Assembly: GCF_000224145.3 (NCBI RefSeq)
Contig: NC_020171.2
Coordinates: 2,132,619-2,196,618 of the forward strand
Length of the DNA: 64,000 nucleotides
Direction of reading: 5' to 3'
Source of the DNA: Ciona intestinalis
Lineage: Eukaryota > Chordata > Ascidiacea > Phlebobranchia > Cionidae
Below are positions 23,051 to 45,017 of this stretch, piece after piece. A program made the translations under genes and the position numbers. A model generated the notes under the pieces. That model ran no database searches and had not been told where the DNA came from. It worked only from the letters and a program-made list of their open reading frames with translations. Every line of letters begins with the position of its first letter. Position 1 is the stretch's first letter.

Positions 23051-25726
23051 GTTTTGCCGTATATCCAAATAAGCAATTTGTGTCAGAACTCAACTGCAAG
23101 AAGTTGTTTTATCACAAACAAAACCGCATCGCGTTACAATACAGCTATATACAAACTAAAGGTAATAAGTTCAAGGCCCGTCGCTGCTACCGTTGTTGGC
23201 GTTTGTTAGTCTTTTGCAAGACATCTAACGGTAGTTACTGTAACACTTGTAACGCATTAAAATATAAATCACCAACAAAGTTACATACGTGGTAACTCGT
23301 AAGCGGACAGGAGGTGTATGAAACAGAACACTCGTGTTATAACGACTGTGGTAGCCCCGCGACGTGAGAATAAATAAGTTACATACGTAGTAACTCGTAA
23401 GCGTTACCGAGGTGTATGAAACATGACATCTTCCCTACAATCTAAACCGAGAAAAACAACGGTTACTACAAAAACAAGGAGATCAAAGCCGTTCGATTTC
23501 CCTACACCACATATTAATATTTGTTCTCGCTCCCACCGATCGAAGTAAACGTAATAACCGCGACGTCATGACGTCCCTACATGAATAGAACAACACACAC
23601 GCTGCTTTGGTATTATGAAGCATATGTAAACACGTTACAAAACATAATATAGTGGGATGGGGGAAGATGGGACACCTTTTCATTCTATTTTCTCATACAT
23701 TTTGGTAGCAAACAAAAAAACATTCAAGGAAGTATAAAACCTTGTCCTCGCGACTTTCATAGACCATTGTTAATTGTTTAAAATACCATTAGGATATTTA
23801 TATATTTCGTGGTAAAGGTGTCCCATCTCCCCCCACCCCACTATATTACAAGAATCGCTTCTGGTAAAAAAACTTATTTTATTGGACTAAAGAAAGGGGC
23901 TGTTTTTAATCATAGCCTATGTAATAATAAGAAACCGTAAATAAAACACTACTGCATTTACCGTAGTATACATTGTATTCTGCTGGGCAAAATAAAACGT
24001 GCCCTTTCGAAATTAGGTACAATAACGTATAAGCCTAATATCTGTCCAAAGAAACGAAAAAATGGAACAATTAAAGCAGATAATCGAAAATTGCTTTTTT
24101 AATTACATATTGGTAATCGAAATTGACGGCAAAAAGCACAAAAATAGCAGACTATTAATAGTAAATAACTGATGCGAAGGCGCCAAAATAGCAAAATGCT
24201 GATACCAAAAATTAGCAATAGCAACGAAATAGCAACTGCTCTACAAAACCTTTAACACTGCCGCTGCTTTATGAGATATTCTTATGCCGTCTGATAATAG
24301 CGATCTTATACAGAACTAACGCCGTAAACATGTAACACGGACAAAATGCGAATTTTATTGCTAAGTAAACATTATTTCGTAACCACACGCCAAGGCATAG
24401 CGGTAACCGGGAATTTTAAACACGGTTTTGTTCAATTATCGACGTAGTAGGCTTGGAAATAATATAAATGTAGAAATGGCGGTATATATTTTCTTATATA
24501 GTACTGTGGGGTAAGATGGATACCGTTAGCACGAAATGTGCCATATTTTCTGATTGTGTTTTTGGCAATTAACAACTCTTTTTTAAAGTCGTGAGGATAC
24601 GATTATGTAATTTTGTAAATATTTTCTGTTTGCTAATAAATTTGTCGACAAAAGGGAATGAAAAGATGTTCCATCTTACCCAACTTACTATATTCATTAT
24701 TTTGGCCTCTTGTCTTTATATCTGAACATACGAAAATAACGTCTTGGGTTATATACGTTTTATACACCAAGCATGGTTAATATTTTTCGGCCAAAGTTAT
24801 TTTTTCTGCGACAGATTATAAACACATTCTGTTGCGTTTTTATCCAATTAAATCTTAAATAGCTCTCTAACCCATCTAGCGGTTGTAAAAATTATTACAT
24901 ATTGCAAACTGTATATAGAACACGTAGCCTCTGTATTGTATAATAGGGTGGGGAAAGAAAGGACACCTTTAGCACATAATATCCTAATATCCTGATCGCG
25001 CTTTAAATAATTACCAATGGACTATGGGAGTCGTGAGGATACGGTTTTATAATTGTTTGAGTGTTCTTTGTTTACTAACAAATGGGACGAAAAAAATAGA
25101 TTGAAAAGGTATCCCATCTTCCCCCACCCTACCATATTACTTGTTGGAAAGGGCAAGGTGATACAAATACCGTTTCTCCAACATTCCAACCACAAAAACT
25201 AACTCAAACCAAAGCAGTGACTTGGTGTGTGGATATAAGCTTATATGTGATGTTGTTTCTGCTAATTAACCATCTCATGTCTTGCCCAAAGACACATACA
25301 CCCACAATGGTAGCAGTGTTAGTTACTATATAGGACATTATGCAAAAGTCTTATTGTTGCAATGAAATGTGTGCTAATAATGCTTAGTACATATGTATAG
25401 TACTGTGGGGTTAAAAATATACAAATGTGAGAATGCATTTATAACTCTGTAAATATTCGTTAGGTACTATCAAATGGGGCGATAAAAAATGAAAACATGA
25501 ACCATCTTACCCCAACCTACTATATGGCCTTTGTTATTGTAATTTGTTGTTATTGTAATTTATTTGAATTACCATAAGTTTCCCATAGGTTCAAGTATTG
25601 ACATTCACATTACCTTGTTTGTTGTAATATTTAATATGTTTGACTAATATCACAAAACTGATAAGGATAAATCAAACAACTCAAGTATGAAATCTCAAAC
25701 TACCTTTGCACCTTATTATAATCAAC
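23051..25726. other. Spacer between glutamate receptor and RPTP-1 starts
   Basis: The two genes diverge from this spacer, so it should hold both promoters. It contains a plus-orientation SINE (about 23160-23425) about 110 bases upstream of the receptor start codon. MITEs lie at about 23647-23850, 24495-24695, 24940-25135 and 25396-25530. About 23870-24480 is AT-rich with nothing recognised. Confidence 0.6.
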
Positions 25727-35950
<10,224 letters not shown>

Positions 35951-36945
35951 GAAATGTCTGCAAAAATTAATTAATTGTTATTTAAGTTGGTAGAAACTCG
36001 CAATAATATGGATTTTACTTGATTTTAAAATATAATTTCTGTTTTTCAATGAAAAATCTGTATTAGCTATTAATTCTTTTCGTGCAATAATAAAATTATT
36101 ACTTGTATATATATACAGTTTTATAACTCTAGGAATGTTTTTTGTTTACTACCAAATGGGACGAGAAAATAGAATGAAAAGGTGTCCCATCTCCCCCACC
36201 CTACTATTCTTTAAGCAGTTAATTTGTCCAATGAAAAACTTAACATATAAAGACAAGGAGAGTTTTTATTCATTTCTTATAAACTTTCGAAATCAAGTTC
36301 TTGAAAGTGTCTTGGGAAATTTTCGAAATCAAGGCAGTGGGTGTGAAAAACAACGAAAATCACAAGAACATTTTACAAAAGAAAATAATCCCAATTCTTA
36401 CAACCATCTTACAAAAACACACAAACAATTTATAAAGAACAAATTTGGAACAAAGAAATAGAATTATCAGAAAAGAATACACAAAATGTTGCCATATTTT
36501 CTAAATATCTAGTAGCAAAAGAGATTAAAACTTACGAAGACCATTATACCTAAAATAGCGAATGACATAATTTATTTGATATGTAGCTTTATAGTACAGA
36601 AAGTTTAAAGTTAAAAAAAAATACTATTCAAAAATGAGCCTAAAACGGCTCCAATCTTATTAAGACTTGTTTAATTCAGAGATTCGCAAACTTTTAGGGC
36701 ACAACACACTTGCATTCTTTGGATCTGTTTGTGTACACCAAATTTTTATCATTTTTCATACTTGTAATTAGTAATTACTCAACATATTTTGCCTCCTTTT
36801 AGACGATAACATTGCTAAGTTTTACCAATATAGTAAATTACAAGCTACAGAGCTTTTCATGGCTCCAAGTTCCGTGGCATGTTTGAAGACACCTATGTGT
36901 TGTGGCACTCAGTTTAAAACCTCTGAATTAAACATTGCAATATTT
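35951..36945. other. Spacer between the 3' ends of RPTP-1 and SIRT1
   Basis: The genes converge here. It holds half a MITE (about 36115-36212), then A-rich sequence (36230-36650). No exon was recognised; an open frame at 36135-36461 runs out of the MITE and has no domain. Confidence 0.5.
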
Positions 36946-39900
36946 TTATAATGAATCTGCGCATTCTGTACTACAACCAGATTGCATATCATTTGTATCC
37001 GCAGAAATATTTGTACTTTGGTCAGCTTCCGTTGTGTGGGGGGGTCCACATGTCATATCTGTACGAAAATACTTTTAATTATAAATCATAGAGATTAATA
37101 AAGGTCATTCAAATTGGTATATAGAGCTACAAGCATTATACCCCATTTTAAACCTGAAAATGCGAGTTTTAGTTTTGTAAATGGGTGAATAAACTTATAG
37201 TAGGCAACAACAGTCGTTATAACCAGATGTGCATTATATAGTCAATAAACATTCAAACCAGTTTAGTAGAACTATTTCGGCAATCTATACTTCACTATGC
37301 CTGCCATCTACAGTATAATATATGTAAGTAGTATTAGTGCTACAGTGGAAATCAATATGCTTTACTTATTCATAGAATTCATTACAGTCTGTTAGTACCC
37401 ACAGCTATTTACTTTGCAATATCTTTGACTTAACAACTCTATGCAACTTACCACTACCATCATCATCTGAGGTGTTTCCAGTATCCGAACTATCACTGTC
37501 AGAATCGCTTTCCTCTTCAGGACTAACTTCAGCTCCAGCGAATATATATCGGTGGTCACTGTCGTAGTAGAACTTGCCAGCTAAAAAGGAGGAATTTGTA
37601 ATACAGCAATATTGTTTAAATTTGTAAAAAATAACGAGAATTTTATTGTAACAGGGCAATGTGTAAAATTATAACACGGGTATTCTTTTTCATACACCTC
37701 GTGACCGCAAAGGAGTTACCACGTTTGTAATTTACTAATTTCATGAGTGACTATTTTTTCCCATATTTTAAATAAACCATGGGGTTGGAGCAATATCCTT
37801 TCATTTAATAAAACAACTTTATTACGAGGTAGTTTCTTGCTAATAGATTGCTTCCATCGACTTTTCCAAAACCCTTTCATTGACCCAACTTGATCTAAGT
37901 CATCTGTTGTTGATTTATTTTCATTTGTTTTATCACCGTTTGTTGATTCTGTGGCATCTGTTGATTTGTCACTATCAACATTTTTTTCACCAACTGTTGA
38001 TTTTTCTCTGTTATTTTTTGATGTCTGTTCATCTTCTATTGATTTTTGATTGTCATTGGTGGATTTTTCATCATTAACATTATATTTGTGATAGTCGTTT
38101 GTTGATTTTTCAGTATCTGTTGTTTTTTTACTGTCTATAATGTTTTTTTCATCTGTTTTAGTTGACGTTTCATTCAGTGTTGATTTGCTTACATCTGTTG
38201 AGTTGTCACAATGAAGTACTGCATTATTTTCACAAGTTGAAACAGATTTACTTCGCTCAAATGTGTCTCCAGATGTTACATTGCTTTCCAAACTGTTGCG
38301 ACCAACTTTCCCACAATGTTTCACATTCTCTGTCTCCTTTTCCAATCCATTTCCCAATGAGTTTACAGTGGATACCAATGGGGACATTGTGTGTGGACTT
38401 GAAATTGCTGCATCTGCTGTGTTGTTGCTGGTGTTGGGGGAAATTGCTGCATCAGGTAGTACAGAGATTTCGGTCAAGCTGAATGGAATAAAATGAAAAA
38501 CTTAAAAAGTGTGGAAACAATATATTAAAGAAACAAGCCACTAAACATATACATGCTAGTGTGACTGGTCACCCAAATTTTAAACCATATTCAGCATCTT
38601 GATACTCTTACCCTGTTGTTAGGTATCTATGCACACAAGCAGAGCCTAAGTATATTGCATTCACCGCATTAATCAATAAGGTTCCCTATGTTTGACGACT
38701 ATGAGTGTGACTGTATTTAACAATGTCACCCCAGATCTTACCCTGCTGTTAGGTGTCTATGCACACAAGCAGAGCCTAAGTATATTGCATTCACCACATT
38801 AATCAATGGGGTTCCCTATGTTTGACAACTATGAGTGTAACTGTATTTTAACAATGTCACCCCAGCTTTTCCCCTGCTGTTAGGTGTCTATACACACAAG
38901 CAGAGCCAAAGTATATTGCATTCACTACATTAATCAATGAGGTTCCCTATGTTTGACGACTATGAGTGTGACTGTATTTAACAATGTCACCTCAGATTTT
39001 CCCCTGCTGTTAGGTGTCTATACAAACAAGCAGAGCCAAAATATATTGCATTTACCACATTATTAATAAGGTTCCCTATGTTTGACAACTATGAGTGTAA
39101 CTGTATTTAAAACAATGTTGTTGCAGATTTTAATAAAGATTTAATAATGTAACGCTCATGCCTCGAACATAAAACCAAACTTACTTCTGCATTTCGTCTA
39201 CAAGTTCATTGAATTCCCCACCAAGTCGCTTGCTTATTTCGGACAGTATGACATCACAATCACCAAGTAGTTCAATATCAAATGTCATATGTGACAACGG
39301 TTCACGATTTATTAATAACTGAGGGATATGGTCAGGGATTGAATCTGAGTGAAAATGTACCAAAATAAAGGATATTGTAAATCAAGAGTTATTTTGCAGG
39401 TAATGAGACAACTCCGGCCTAAATCCCAAGGCCTTATGGCTTGGTACTTTGTACAAAGTACTGCATATATACTATTATCCATTGAAGGTGAAAAAATTAG
39501 GGTAGCATACAAAAAAGTTTGGGAAGCCTTGCTCTAGGTAACATAGCATGCCTCACATTAGGATTCAACCCATATAGAATGCAAGCGAATTAGAATTCTA
39601 TGGGTGTTGACATAATGATTCAGTTCTTAAACCACAAGTTTCCTAACATGTCTCACAAGGAAATCTCCTAAGTGTCTCCATGCCTTACCATATGATCTTA
39701 CCCATATAGAATATATGTCTGGTATAATCCTATGGTGTGCTTTCCATTAGGACCTTACACATATAGAATAGAACATTAACTTACTTGGAATGAGAGCAAC
39801 AGGTCGAACTTTCAACGACGACCCAATCACGATTAAGAGATCCGCGTCGTCCTTATCGCTTGTCATTTGTCGATGGAATTGTTGGGGTAAATTCTCCCCG

Positions 39901-42900
39901 AAAAATACAATATCGGGTTTAATGACCCCTGGGTCATCGCTGGGGCAACGGGGGCAGTGGGGAACCACCTAAAATGGAGTAAATTTATATGTTAAATGGA
40001 GTAAATTTATATGCTACCTGGTATATATTGTGTTATGTCGTATACTATATATATGTATTATGCTGCCCGGCTTTATAAGTTAAATTTGATTTTTTATGTA
40101 TGGCTGACAATTTACATAATCCATTTCTGACTACTGAGTTAGTGCAAACAAGCAAAAACAATGGTCAGCAAATTATAAAGTGACAGAAAAGTTTTATTGG
40201 ACTTATAATATGTCTTGCAGCAAAAAAAGAAATTTTATTTTATGAATATTCTGTTTTTGTAAACATGTAAGCCCTAGTAACAGTTTCATTGTACTTGAAA
40301 TATGGCTCGAAGTAATTTCTATAACTACAGTTCTCTGTTTGTAAGCATGTAAGCATTATCACTGACCTGGTTAAAAATATCTGCTCTTAATTCTTCACAG
40401 TTAGTCTTATAGTCGCATGAACAGCAGGAAGCAGTAGCAAAAGATCCTAATGGAATATAATGTTTAGATCTAATGTAGTTTATACGATAAGTTAGGACTT
40501 CTACTGTTTATAAGTTATGCACCAATGTATAAGTGAATGAATGTAACTTATTACTTCTACTTTTTTATGATGTACGGCTGACAATTTGAACAAACGGTTA
40601 GTGGCCTTTGAGCTAAGCCAATTGCCAGAAAGTTTTGTGCCTATGCATGTCTTTTTTATTAGAAAAGTGTCAAATTCATCCATTTGTAAAGGGAAAAGAA
40701 AAATACGTTTGAATTACCATTTTTCCATAGGAAATTTATGGTCAAATTTAAGCCAGACTATTTACAATTGAAATCAAACTTAGCCATTTTCAAAGAAAGA
40801 AAAGTAGGTAGAGTATCTTACCATGGCATTGTACCACCTTTGATATTCCGGCCACTTGTTCAAGTGTGTCGATGTTCTGTGTGTAGTTTCTTAATAATCT
40901 ACCAGTCTTCTCAAGCAAACTTATAAACCTGCATATGATAGCACAGAAATGTAAAAAAACTTGTGGGAATGCTGACTACTTAAATATAAAGAATTATTGT
41001 ATGAGGGTGGTCCTATGGCATGGAAAGTAATCTGGAATTCAGACCAGAGTTGGCTTATTGTTATTACCCAAAATCCTGGGTGCTACCAACCAAACCAAAC
41101 TGAGGCAAAATACAGACACGGAATACTAGATATTCCATTCCATACGGGTGAGTTCTTATGGCATGGCACACCGGGAATTTATGGGACTTAATCCAGAGTT
41201 TGTAGATTACCATAATACCCATGGTGCTAAGACCCCAGTCCCCACTGAAGCAGTTTATTAACCCTGAATCATATATATTCTACTTTACGCTGTCCAGGGG
41301 ATCTAGAAATTATGCCAAAGTTACGTTAGCATATATCATACCTGTGTGCTCTACTAGGCTTGAACTGGCCAGGATAAATCTCCTTTGCAAACTTGAAAAA
41401 AGGTCTTGGATCGTGTTTAAAATAATGTATATCAAACATTGCCTGTGGGAAAAAATGAAGGTAAAAATACAGTTTTTGGCAAACTTATCTTGTCTTTCAA
41501 AGTTTATATATATATATCTACCAGGGCTCTTCTGTAATTCATTACTTGAAACTTAACCCTGATGAAGGCGTAAAGAAGACTTGAATATATATGTTGCTAA
41601 TAAATTACCACCATGGACAAAGCTTATGGAACTGGTGCAGTTGTTTAGACAAGGGAATAAACGCATACAAGAAGTATTTCGGCATACGTTGACGGTGCGG
41701 CTGGTAGACCGCGTGCAGTTGGTTAGTTGAAAAGTAGATCTTGGGTTAAAAAAGGTTTGGCACACCTGTGCTACACCCTGCAACAGCATATACATGACAT
41801 ATAACGCACCTGAGGATTGGGAAGATCAGGGAAATCAACAGACAGTCGCGAATAAATTCCATCTCTTGAGCGAAAGTCAGGTATTCCACACGACACAGAT
41901 ACCTGCGTGGAATATATTTGTAAGTGGCATTACTACATAGTGTGAGGGGGGGAACTTTAGGAAGGTATTACATGTGTTTTTCGTTCCATACACCTAGGGT
42001 CTGTTTAAAAGTTATCAAGTATGTAACTTTGGTGGTAATTGTATTTCTGTATGATTGACAACCTAAGAAAACAATGTGCCGAAGCAATTGCCACAAAGTG
42101 TCTTGCCAAAGGATACACACTTCTACAACGGTAGCAGCGTCGAGCTTCAAACCCGGTATCCTTTAATTACATATTTACAACATGCACACTTAACCACTCA
42201 GCCACAGCACTGAAATTTATTATGGGCTATGACCAGTGTTGCCATTTTATACCTTCATTACATAATTAAACCTTAAATAATATCCACTTACCCCAGCTCC
42301 GGTCAACACCAGGATTTTCTTAGATGTTTTAATAAGACGAATGGCATCGGATAATGTGTTCACAGTGTCTAGTTTCTTGCGTCGTTTCGGTTCACTGATA
42401 ATGCTTAGAATCTATAAAAAAGCTCCGTTATAAACCTCTATTTAAAATGCTATATTCAAACTATACAAAAAAATGGTTTTAATTACTTGTTAAGCATATG
42501 TAATTAAACGAATAAAATTCAGTAGCCTACACATAACATGCTTAGCAGGGTAAGGGGCCAATCCTGCATTATACCCAATTCTCAGGGCTTCTGACATGCT
42601 GTCTCACTATATGGACTTAAACATATTAATATGAATATATCTTGTGTTAATTGGCTCTATACTCTGTATTTCATTTAAGGTTCTAACATGGGTTGCTGTA
42701 GGACCTCACTTTTTATAATACCCTAAATAACACAGATAGAAGTAAAATCTAACTCACCAGTTTCCATATAGAAAGCATATTAACATCAGGTGGTATAGGT
42801 GCAACATCAGGAACTAATTTGTACAAAATATCCCTTGGTTGGACGCCTGCTACCATTTGTGAATGAATCCATTCAAAGGCACCTATAAAATAAATAAACT

Positions 42901-44180
42901 TTCAAAGATCTAAAACAATACTACTGCCTTGTTTATGAGTAAATGGCTTCAATTAGGAGCAGACATTAGGGTGCAAATTCTGTATTTTTTGGCAATAAAT
43001 AAAACAATACTAATGGGTGTGGATGTCCGTATTAGGAAAGACACCTAACAAACATTGTTTTAACCCAATGATCACGTTTGGCCCATAAGTTATAGGTTGT
43101 GATGGGCTAACTGTGACCAAAACCCCATGTCCCATGGCGTGTCTCACTGTAGGACCTCACCCACATAGAATAGAATGTGCATATACAATGTTGGGGTAAT
43201 GGGCATCTCTGGCCTAAATCCCAGGTCACATGCAAATTTGTAGGACCTCACCCATTTAGAATACATACTACATTACATACCGTCAGTAGAAGGTTGCCAA
43301 TCACTTTCACTTGCTTCAAAGCTCGAATCACTCATTGAATTTTGATTGACAGATTCCTCATTCTTTTCAGGATCCACTTTTGTATTGTTGGGTCTGATAT
43401 TATAAGGTGGTAAGTTATATGAGGTAAAAAAATCAGCTGTTAAGTTAAATATACATATATATGCCTGCTGTAAATAACTAAGTTGCTAAATGAAGTACTG
43501 CTACTGACCACACCAATAAAAGCATTTCTGGTAACTTTAATAGAGTTATCACAGAAGCTAACAGTTATTTTCTTACATTTCATTTTTGTCAAGTTCCACT
43601 GAGCCTATATTCACACTGTTTGATGAGGATAACAAACTACTTTTCTTGGCACAATGTTGAGGTGTATTCTCTTCTGTTTCTGCATTAAAATATATATAAA
43701 TATATTTATATACAAAGGTATAAAGATACAGTTATTTACTCAAATTTATGGCTTTAATAATGGATAATGTATACAAGGTAATATTGGTTTAAACATAAAA
43801 CTTGTACAGGCTGTTTTTGTCCAATCTGGTAGTTTGTAAATGCATATATTATTTGACGCATGTAAATTGACATATCTATAGCATAATACTGTCATAACTA
43901 ATAAAGATTGCTGTCAGCTTAGTAGAACACTCACACTTTTGAACGAAAGCGACCAACTCTATTCCCGCCATAAGTTACACTAGGATCGTAGGTGTTAATA
44001 TACGCATACAGGAACCAAGTAGTGCAAAAATAAATGTAAAACGAACAGGAATCACTAACCAACACAGATATACTTACGAGGGTTTGGTTTTTCGTTTGTT
44101 TCTTTTACCATTGATTTATTTAGCCGCGGTTTCTTAACCGGTATGAAATCGTCAATAGGCCTACTTTTAACCGATTCCAT
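36946..44180 (-). CDS. sirt1: SIRT1, NAD-dependent protein deacetylase
   Basis: Fourteen exons join in phase (727 codons plus stop; human SIRT1 has 747): 44180-44078, 43679-43577, 43393-43281, 42882-42758, 42411-42292, 41902-41810, 41442-41342, 40928-40822, 40446-40367, 39968-39785, 39344-39185, 38478-37826, 37580-37452, 37058-36946. It removes acetyl groups from lysines on histones and transcription factors using NAD. The Rossmann signature [19 protein letters not shown] crosses an exon junction. [15 protein letters not shown] and the catalytic His in QCHG (about residue 288) follow. The zinc site is two Cys-x-x-Cys pairs (about 296/299 and 320/323, CPRC). The C-terminal piece RYIFAGAEV matches the segment needed for SIRT1 activity. 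A long Lys-Ser-Thr-rich insert precedes it. The N-terminus [19 protein letters not shown] is basic and could be a nuclear signal. Identification is very firm; the last exon is supported by phase only. Confidence 0.95.
37640..37740 (-). repeat. SINE tail unit in a SIRT1 intron
   Basis: A diverged tail unit (TATAACACGGGTATTC, CATACACCTCGTGACCGC) with no tRNA-like head. Confidence 0.5.
38605..39130. repeat. Four-copy tandem repeat, about 130-bp unit
   Basis: Units start with CCCTG(T/C)TGTTAGGT at 38611, 38741, 38872 and 39002. Each contains AGCAGAGCC and GGTTCCCTATGTTTGAC. The array lies in the SIRT1 intron between exons 39344-39185 and 38478-37826. Confidence 0.9.
39400..39780. repeat. Third dispersed repeat copies in a SIRT1 intron
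   Basis: Diverged units with CCCATATAGAAT and CTAAATCCCAAGG. Similar degraded units recur at about 40990-41240 and 43080-43265 in other introns of the gene. Confidence 0.5.
41965..42212 (-). repeat. Nearly full-length tRNA-derived SINE
   Basis: Read on the minus strand, the head begins GTGCTGTGGCTGAGTGGTTA, a clear tRNA A-box context. It continues with a B-box-like stretch, the core (TTGGCAAGACACTTTG region) and the tail unit. It lies in a SIRT1 intron and is the cleanest head in the window. Confidence 0.75.
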
Positions 44181-44639
44181 TTTACTACCTGAGATGTTAT
44201 TGTAAAATAATCTGAAAGCAAACTGCGATAAGAAGTTAAATGTAAACAACAACAAAACAATAACTTATATAACGCATACGCAACTTATCTCAAAACAAAG
44301 ACTTTTAGTAGTGAATTCTGACAAATTTATATCCAAGCCGCCAAAATTTAGTGATGCCATTTGAAAAAGAAATTCTTACCAGTAAGAGGGGTGTAGAAAA
44401 AGATTCTGTAATGTTTTAACCAAAAGATCATTTAGCGAACGTAACGTTAACTGTACAAAACAAGCAATTTGGTTTCCATTTTATTTATCTTCCTAAGTTT
44501 CAATTCTGTTTATCTTCCTTAATAAAAAATCAAATTGACAGTTTAGACAACATGTGCCCGAGTGTGGCGCACAAGTATTATTTAGTATTGAGGTTATAAT
44601 GATAATTATAAACAAAGAACTTACTTTTCAAATCTAATT

Positions 44640-44800
44640 TTATTTTATTTATCTTGTCTAATGCGATAACAAAGAACAAAGCTACTGTTTGCATATGAAA
44701 CTGTGTAAACATTTATTTTAATACATATTATTATTAGATAAACAACACTATAATATATAAAGCTAACAATGGATTGGGCTTTTTATATTGAAGACTTAAA
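44640..44800 (-). other. Probable 3' UTR of gene A, one arm of an inverted repeat
   Basis: On the minus strand this sequence, downstream of the gene A stop, contains GTGTTGTTTATCTAATAATA and GCAAACAGTAGCTTTGTTCT. The same elements in the same order occur on the plus strand at about 49860-50010, downstream of the orphan gene B exon. Confidence 0.75.
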
Positions 44801-45017
44801 GATTAATGCAGAAGACATACAATATGCAGTGAACTAAAATTACACAGTTAATATAAATCATAAATACAAATTCAAAAATAAAACACTTTGACAAAATTTA
44901 CCCCGTAGCGGATAAAATACATGGCTAAATTAGAAATTTTAGGTCATTTGTATGCGCAAATATGTTAAAATAATAAATTGTCATAATAACATGACTTAAA
45001 CATGACCTAACATAACT

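Noticed and set aside
36135..36461. 108-codon open frame between RPTP-1 and SIRT1
   Set aside because: It begins in a MITE, continues in A-rich sequence and has no domain, splice support or conserved start.
37716..38477. A separate Ser/Thr/Asp-rich protein gene
   Set aside because: It lacks a proper ATG start, has a clear acceptor at its 5' side, and joins in phase to SIRT1 exons on both sides.
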